Shown piece by piece: positions 36,116-38,645 of a DNA stretch of 38,645 nucleotides. Every line of letters begins with the position of its first letter. Within the stretch, counting starts at the first letter, position 1. Origin of the DNA: Porticoccaceae bacterium (lineage in GTDB: Bacteria; Pseudomonadota; Gammaproteobacteria; Pseudomonadales; Porticoccaceae); assembly GCA_029254005.1 (NCBI GenBank), contig JAQWYJ010000140.1, positions 1-38,645 of the forward strand, in the 5' to 3' direction. Below the pieces are notes generated by a model. That model had not been told where the DNA came from, did not search any database, and was given only the letters and a program-made list of their open reading frames with translations. The position numbers were made by a program, and so were the translations under genes.

Positions 36116-37144
36116 ATGACTACACTGTACAGTTTTGGCATCGGTATCGGAACAAAAAACAGCAACGGCCAATGGCTCGAAGTATTTTATCCGTCACCTA
36201 TCTTACGACCCAGTCAAGATTTAAGTAGTATCATCACTAGTGAATTTGGTGATAATAATGAAGATATTGAACCTACAAAGGCTCAACTAGACGCTCTAGA
36301 GAGTGCATTAGCCGCCACCGGGTACGATGATTTCGCTGAGTTGATACGCTCATTGAAGACAACAAACCATAACGTAGTAGCTGTAGTGCTATTGCAGGAT
36401 TCCGCACCAACGTCAGTACCCCAAGCATACTTAAAATTGCATTTGTTATCCCATAGACTAGTTAAACCGCACCACACAAACATCTCTGGCATTTTTGGCG
36501 TATTAAAAAATATCGCGTGGACAAATATTGGCCCTATCGATCTAAATGAGTTACCAGAGCGCTTACTCGCCGCGCGCAAGACTGGCGATGTTATTCAGGT
36601 AGACTGTGTCGATAAGTTTCCAAAAATGGTTGATTATATCGTACCTAGCGGTATAAGAATTGCTGACACTAGTCGGGTTCGACTGGGTGCTTACGTGGGC
36701 GAAGGAACAACTGTTATGCATGAAGGATTCATCAACTTTAATGCCGGAACTGAGGGTCCAAATATGATAGAGGGTCGTGTCTCTGCGGGTGTATTTTGCG
36801 GTGCTGGCTCCGATATTGGTGGAGGCGCATCAATAATGGGCACCCTTTCAGGTGGTGGTAAAGAAATTATATCTTTAGGTAAAAAGTGCTTACTGGGCGC
36901 CAATGCTGGTGTGGGTATATCACTAGGTAATGATTGTGTTATTGAAGCGGGCCTGTATATTACCAGTGGGACTGTAGTAACGCTCTTAGATGATCAAAAA
37001 GTAGCCACTGGGACCTGTAAAGCTAAAGCGTTGTCAGGTCAGTCCAATCTTCTTTTTCGACGTAACTCTATCAATGGAGCAGTTCAGTGCCTGACTAACA
37101 AGACTGCCATCGAATTAAATGATGAGCTACATAGCAGTAACTGA
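36116..37144 (+). CDS. dapD: tetrahydrodipicolinate N-succinyltransferase
   Basis: DapD succinylates tetrahydrodipicolinate using succinyl-CoA, giving the substrate for DapC. At 342 residues it is the longer, Pseudomonas-type DapD rather than the 274-residue E. coli type. The N-terminal half (YSFGIGIGTKNSNGQWLEVFY) is specific to this type. The C-terminal left-handed beta-helix has VRLGAYVGEGTTVMHEGFIN, FNAGTEGPNMIEGRVSAGV and LGANAGVGISLGNDCVIEAG. It ends the lysine/DAP portion of the cluster. Confidence 0.97.
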   Translation: MTTLYSFGIGIGTKNSNGQWLEVFYPSPILRPSQDLSSIITSEFGDNNEDIEPTKAQLDALESALAATGYDDFAELIRSLKTTNHNVVAVVLLQDSAPTSVPQAYLKLHLLSHRLVKPHHTNISGIFGVLKNIAWTNIGPIDLNELPERLLAARKTGDVIQVDCVDKFPKMVDYIVPSGIRIADTSRVRLGAYVGEGTTVMHEGFINFNAGTEGPNMIEGRVSAGVFCGAGSDIGGGASIMGTLSGGGKEIISLGKKCLLGANAGVGISLGNDCVIEAGLYITSGTVVTLLDDQKVATGTCKAKALSGQSNLLFRRNSINGAVQCLTNKTAIELNDELHSSN

Positions 37145-37214
37145 TAACTTGTTTTTCTCCTATTTATCTGGCCTAGAAGGCTAACCCAAAATTTTAGTTA
37201 TAAGGAACCTTATT

Positions 37215-38645
37215 GTGCGATACATTTTTTTACTTGCAGTTTTTTTCAGTTTTTCTTCAGTTGATGCTAGTGCAGTCAGACAAACAAAAGGCGATTTTGT
37301 TGATAAATTTCGACAACTAGATGAAATTTTACCAACGCCAAATCAATATAGAACAGCCTCAGGTGAACCTGGACAGCTGTACTGGCAACAAGAAGTTGAC
37401 TACAAGATTAAAGCTCAGCTTGATGAAAAGAATAGATCTTTAGTCGCTCAGCAGGAAATACTGTACACAAATAACTCACCTGAAACGCTAAAGTATCTGT
37501 GGTTACAGCTAGAACAGAATCGTTTTAAAGCGGATTCATTAGCTGAAATGTCAGGAGATTTTGGAGGTATTGGTCGACGCGGTCCCAGTACCAAAGGCGG
37601 CAGTGGTGACAAACCTGCTGGAATTAGTTTTGGCGAGCTACGCAGACAACAATATTATGCCGATAACACGCCAGGATATCGTATTAGTGACGTCACTGAT
37701 GCAAGAGGTAACGAACTTGCTTATATTATTGTCGGTGCGCAAATGCGGATCGACTTGCCGAAACATCTAAAACCAAACCAAAGCACGACAATTAAAATGG
37801 ATTTTGAGTTTAACATTTTAGAGGAAAATGCCGTTTCGGCGCGAGCTGGCTACGAGCATTTTCCCGATGATGCCCGTCAAGGTGGCAATGATATATTTTT
37901 ATTGGCTCAGTGGTTTCCTCGCGTAGCAGCCTACTCAGATTATGAGGCCTGGCACAACAAAGAGTTTTTAGGCCGCGGTGAATTTACCCTTGAGTTTGGT
38001 GATTACGAGGTCAGCCTGACCGTCCCCAAAGATCACATAGTATCATCTACTGGGGTTTTACAGAACCCCAAAACAGTACTCAGCAAGGAACAGATACAAC
38101 GACTTAAGGTTGCTGAAAATGCCCCTAGGCCCGTTTATGTAGTTACACCTGAAGAAGCTTTAGAAAAAGAAAAAACGGCAACATCCGACACTCAGACATG
38201 GGTATTTAATGCCAAAAATGTACGAGATTTTGCATGGGCCTCTTCACGAAAATTCATATGGGATGCAAAAGGATACCAGCAGGGTGGTCAGGAGCAGCCA
38301 CTGGTTATGGCAATGTCATTTTTCCCTAAAGAAGGTGGCGATTTATGGACTAAATATTCCACTGAATCAGTTATTCATACGATGGAAGTCTATTCTCGCT
38401 ACTCATTTGATTATCCCTACCCTGTAGCCCAAAGTGTCAACGGACCCGTAGGTGGAATGGAATATCCTATGATTACTTTTAATGGACCAAGAACTACCTG
38501 GCATGAAGATGGTTCACGCAGCTATACTTTGGCGGAGAAGCGTTTTTTAATTGGCGTAGTAATTCATGAAATAGGCCATATTTACTTCCCAATGATTGTC
38601 AATTCTGATGAGCGACAGTGGACCTGGATGGATGAGGGACTAAAC
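37215..38645 (+). CDS. M1-family metallopeptidase, 3'-truncated by window end
   Basis: An uninterrupted frame runs 477 codons from GTG at 37215 to the last base. AAGGA lies 8 nt upstream. The N-terminus is a signal peptide (MRYIFLLAVFFSFSSVDASA). The gluzincin M1 signature is complete: substrate-binding GGMEYP at 413-418, HEIGH at 451-455, and the third zinc ligand E474 in WMDEGLN, exactly 18 residues after the second histidine. The exopeptidase motif is GGMEY rather than the classical GAMEN. It is probably a periplasmic or exported aminopeptidase for peptide use; the C-terminal part is outside the window. Confidence 0.93.
   Translation, partial: MRYIFLLAVFFSFSSVDASAVRQTKGDFVDKFRQLDEILPTPNQYRTASGEPGQLYWQQEVDYKIKAQLDEKNRSLVAQQEILYTNNSPETLKYLWLQLEQNRFKADSLAEMSGDFGGIGRRGPSTKGGSGDKPAGISFGELRRQQYYADNTPGYRISDVTDARGNELAYIIVGAQMRIDLPKHLKPNQSTTIKMDFEFNILEENAVSARAGYEHFPDDARQGGNDIFLLAQWFPRVAAYSDYEAWHNKEFLGRGEFTLEFGDYEVSLTVPKDHIVSSTGVLQNPKTVLSKEQIQRLKVAENAPRPVYVVTPEEALEKEKTATSDTQTWVFNAKNVRDFAWASSRKFIWDAKGYQQGGQEQPLVMAMSFFPKEGGDLWTKYSTESVIHTMEVYSRYSFDYPYPVAQSVNGPVGGMEYPMITFNGPRTTWHEDGSRSYTLAEKRFLIGVVIHEIGHIYFPMIVNSDERQWTWMDEGLN

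Noticed and set aside
1-38645. CRISPR arrays, insertion sequences, prophage or toxin-antitoxin modules
   Set aside because: No repeat-spacer pattern, transposase, integrase, att-like repeat or small toxin pair was seen on either strand.

Overview
The window is chromosomal core DNA of a gammaproteobacterium with a moderately low G+C content (my impression is low-to-mid 40s percent; not computed). The basis is gene order. The minus-strand run rpsB-tsf-pyrH-frr-cdsA-dxr-rseP-bamA-skp-lpxD-fabZ-lpxA-lpxB-rnhB-dnaE-accA faces a divergent map-glnD-dapC ... arsC/yffB-dapD run, as in Pseudomonas and its relatives. The large TonB-dependent receptor suggests an aquatic heterotroph, but that is inference. 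I see no phage, IS, CRISPR or plasmid signature.

Layout. Positions 21-3704 are an accessory edge: a tRNA-Glu with a strong stable-RNA promoter, an EamA-type exporter, and two paralogous DUF1499 membrane proteins flanking a small NTF2-like gene. Positions 3752-7605 carry alaA (plus strand) convergent on the tightly coupled minus-strand set epmC, 5'-3' exonuclease, pdxB. Positions 7693-27050 are the long minus-strand block for translation (rpsB, tsf, frr), UMP kinase, phospholipid and isoprenoid synthesis (cdsA, dxr), envelope protein maturation (rseP, bamA, skp), lipid A (lpxD, fabZ, lpxA, lpxB) and replication/fatty acids (rnhB, a FabH-like synthase, dnaE, accA). Positions 27051-27394 hold the divergent rpsB/map control region with a likely S2-responsive leader. 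Positions 27395-38645 are plus strand: map, glnD, dapC, nth, a possible 37-codon ORF, a TonB-dependent receptor with a clear terminator, an ArsC/YffB-like gene, dapD, and an M1 aminopeptidase cut off by the window edge.

Most genes are orthodox housekeeping. Departures from the textbook order are the most informative points: uppS is missing between frr and cdsA; an extended FabH-like ketoacyl synthase sits 1 nt upstream of dnaE; a receptor gene splits the dapC-nth and yffB-dapD genes; Nth has an atypical cysteine cluster; alaA has no ATG or GTG start at the expected place. I did not find convincing evidence of a previously undescribed multi-gene system. The nearest candidates are the DUF1499/NTF2-like trio and the FabH-like insertion.
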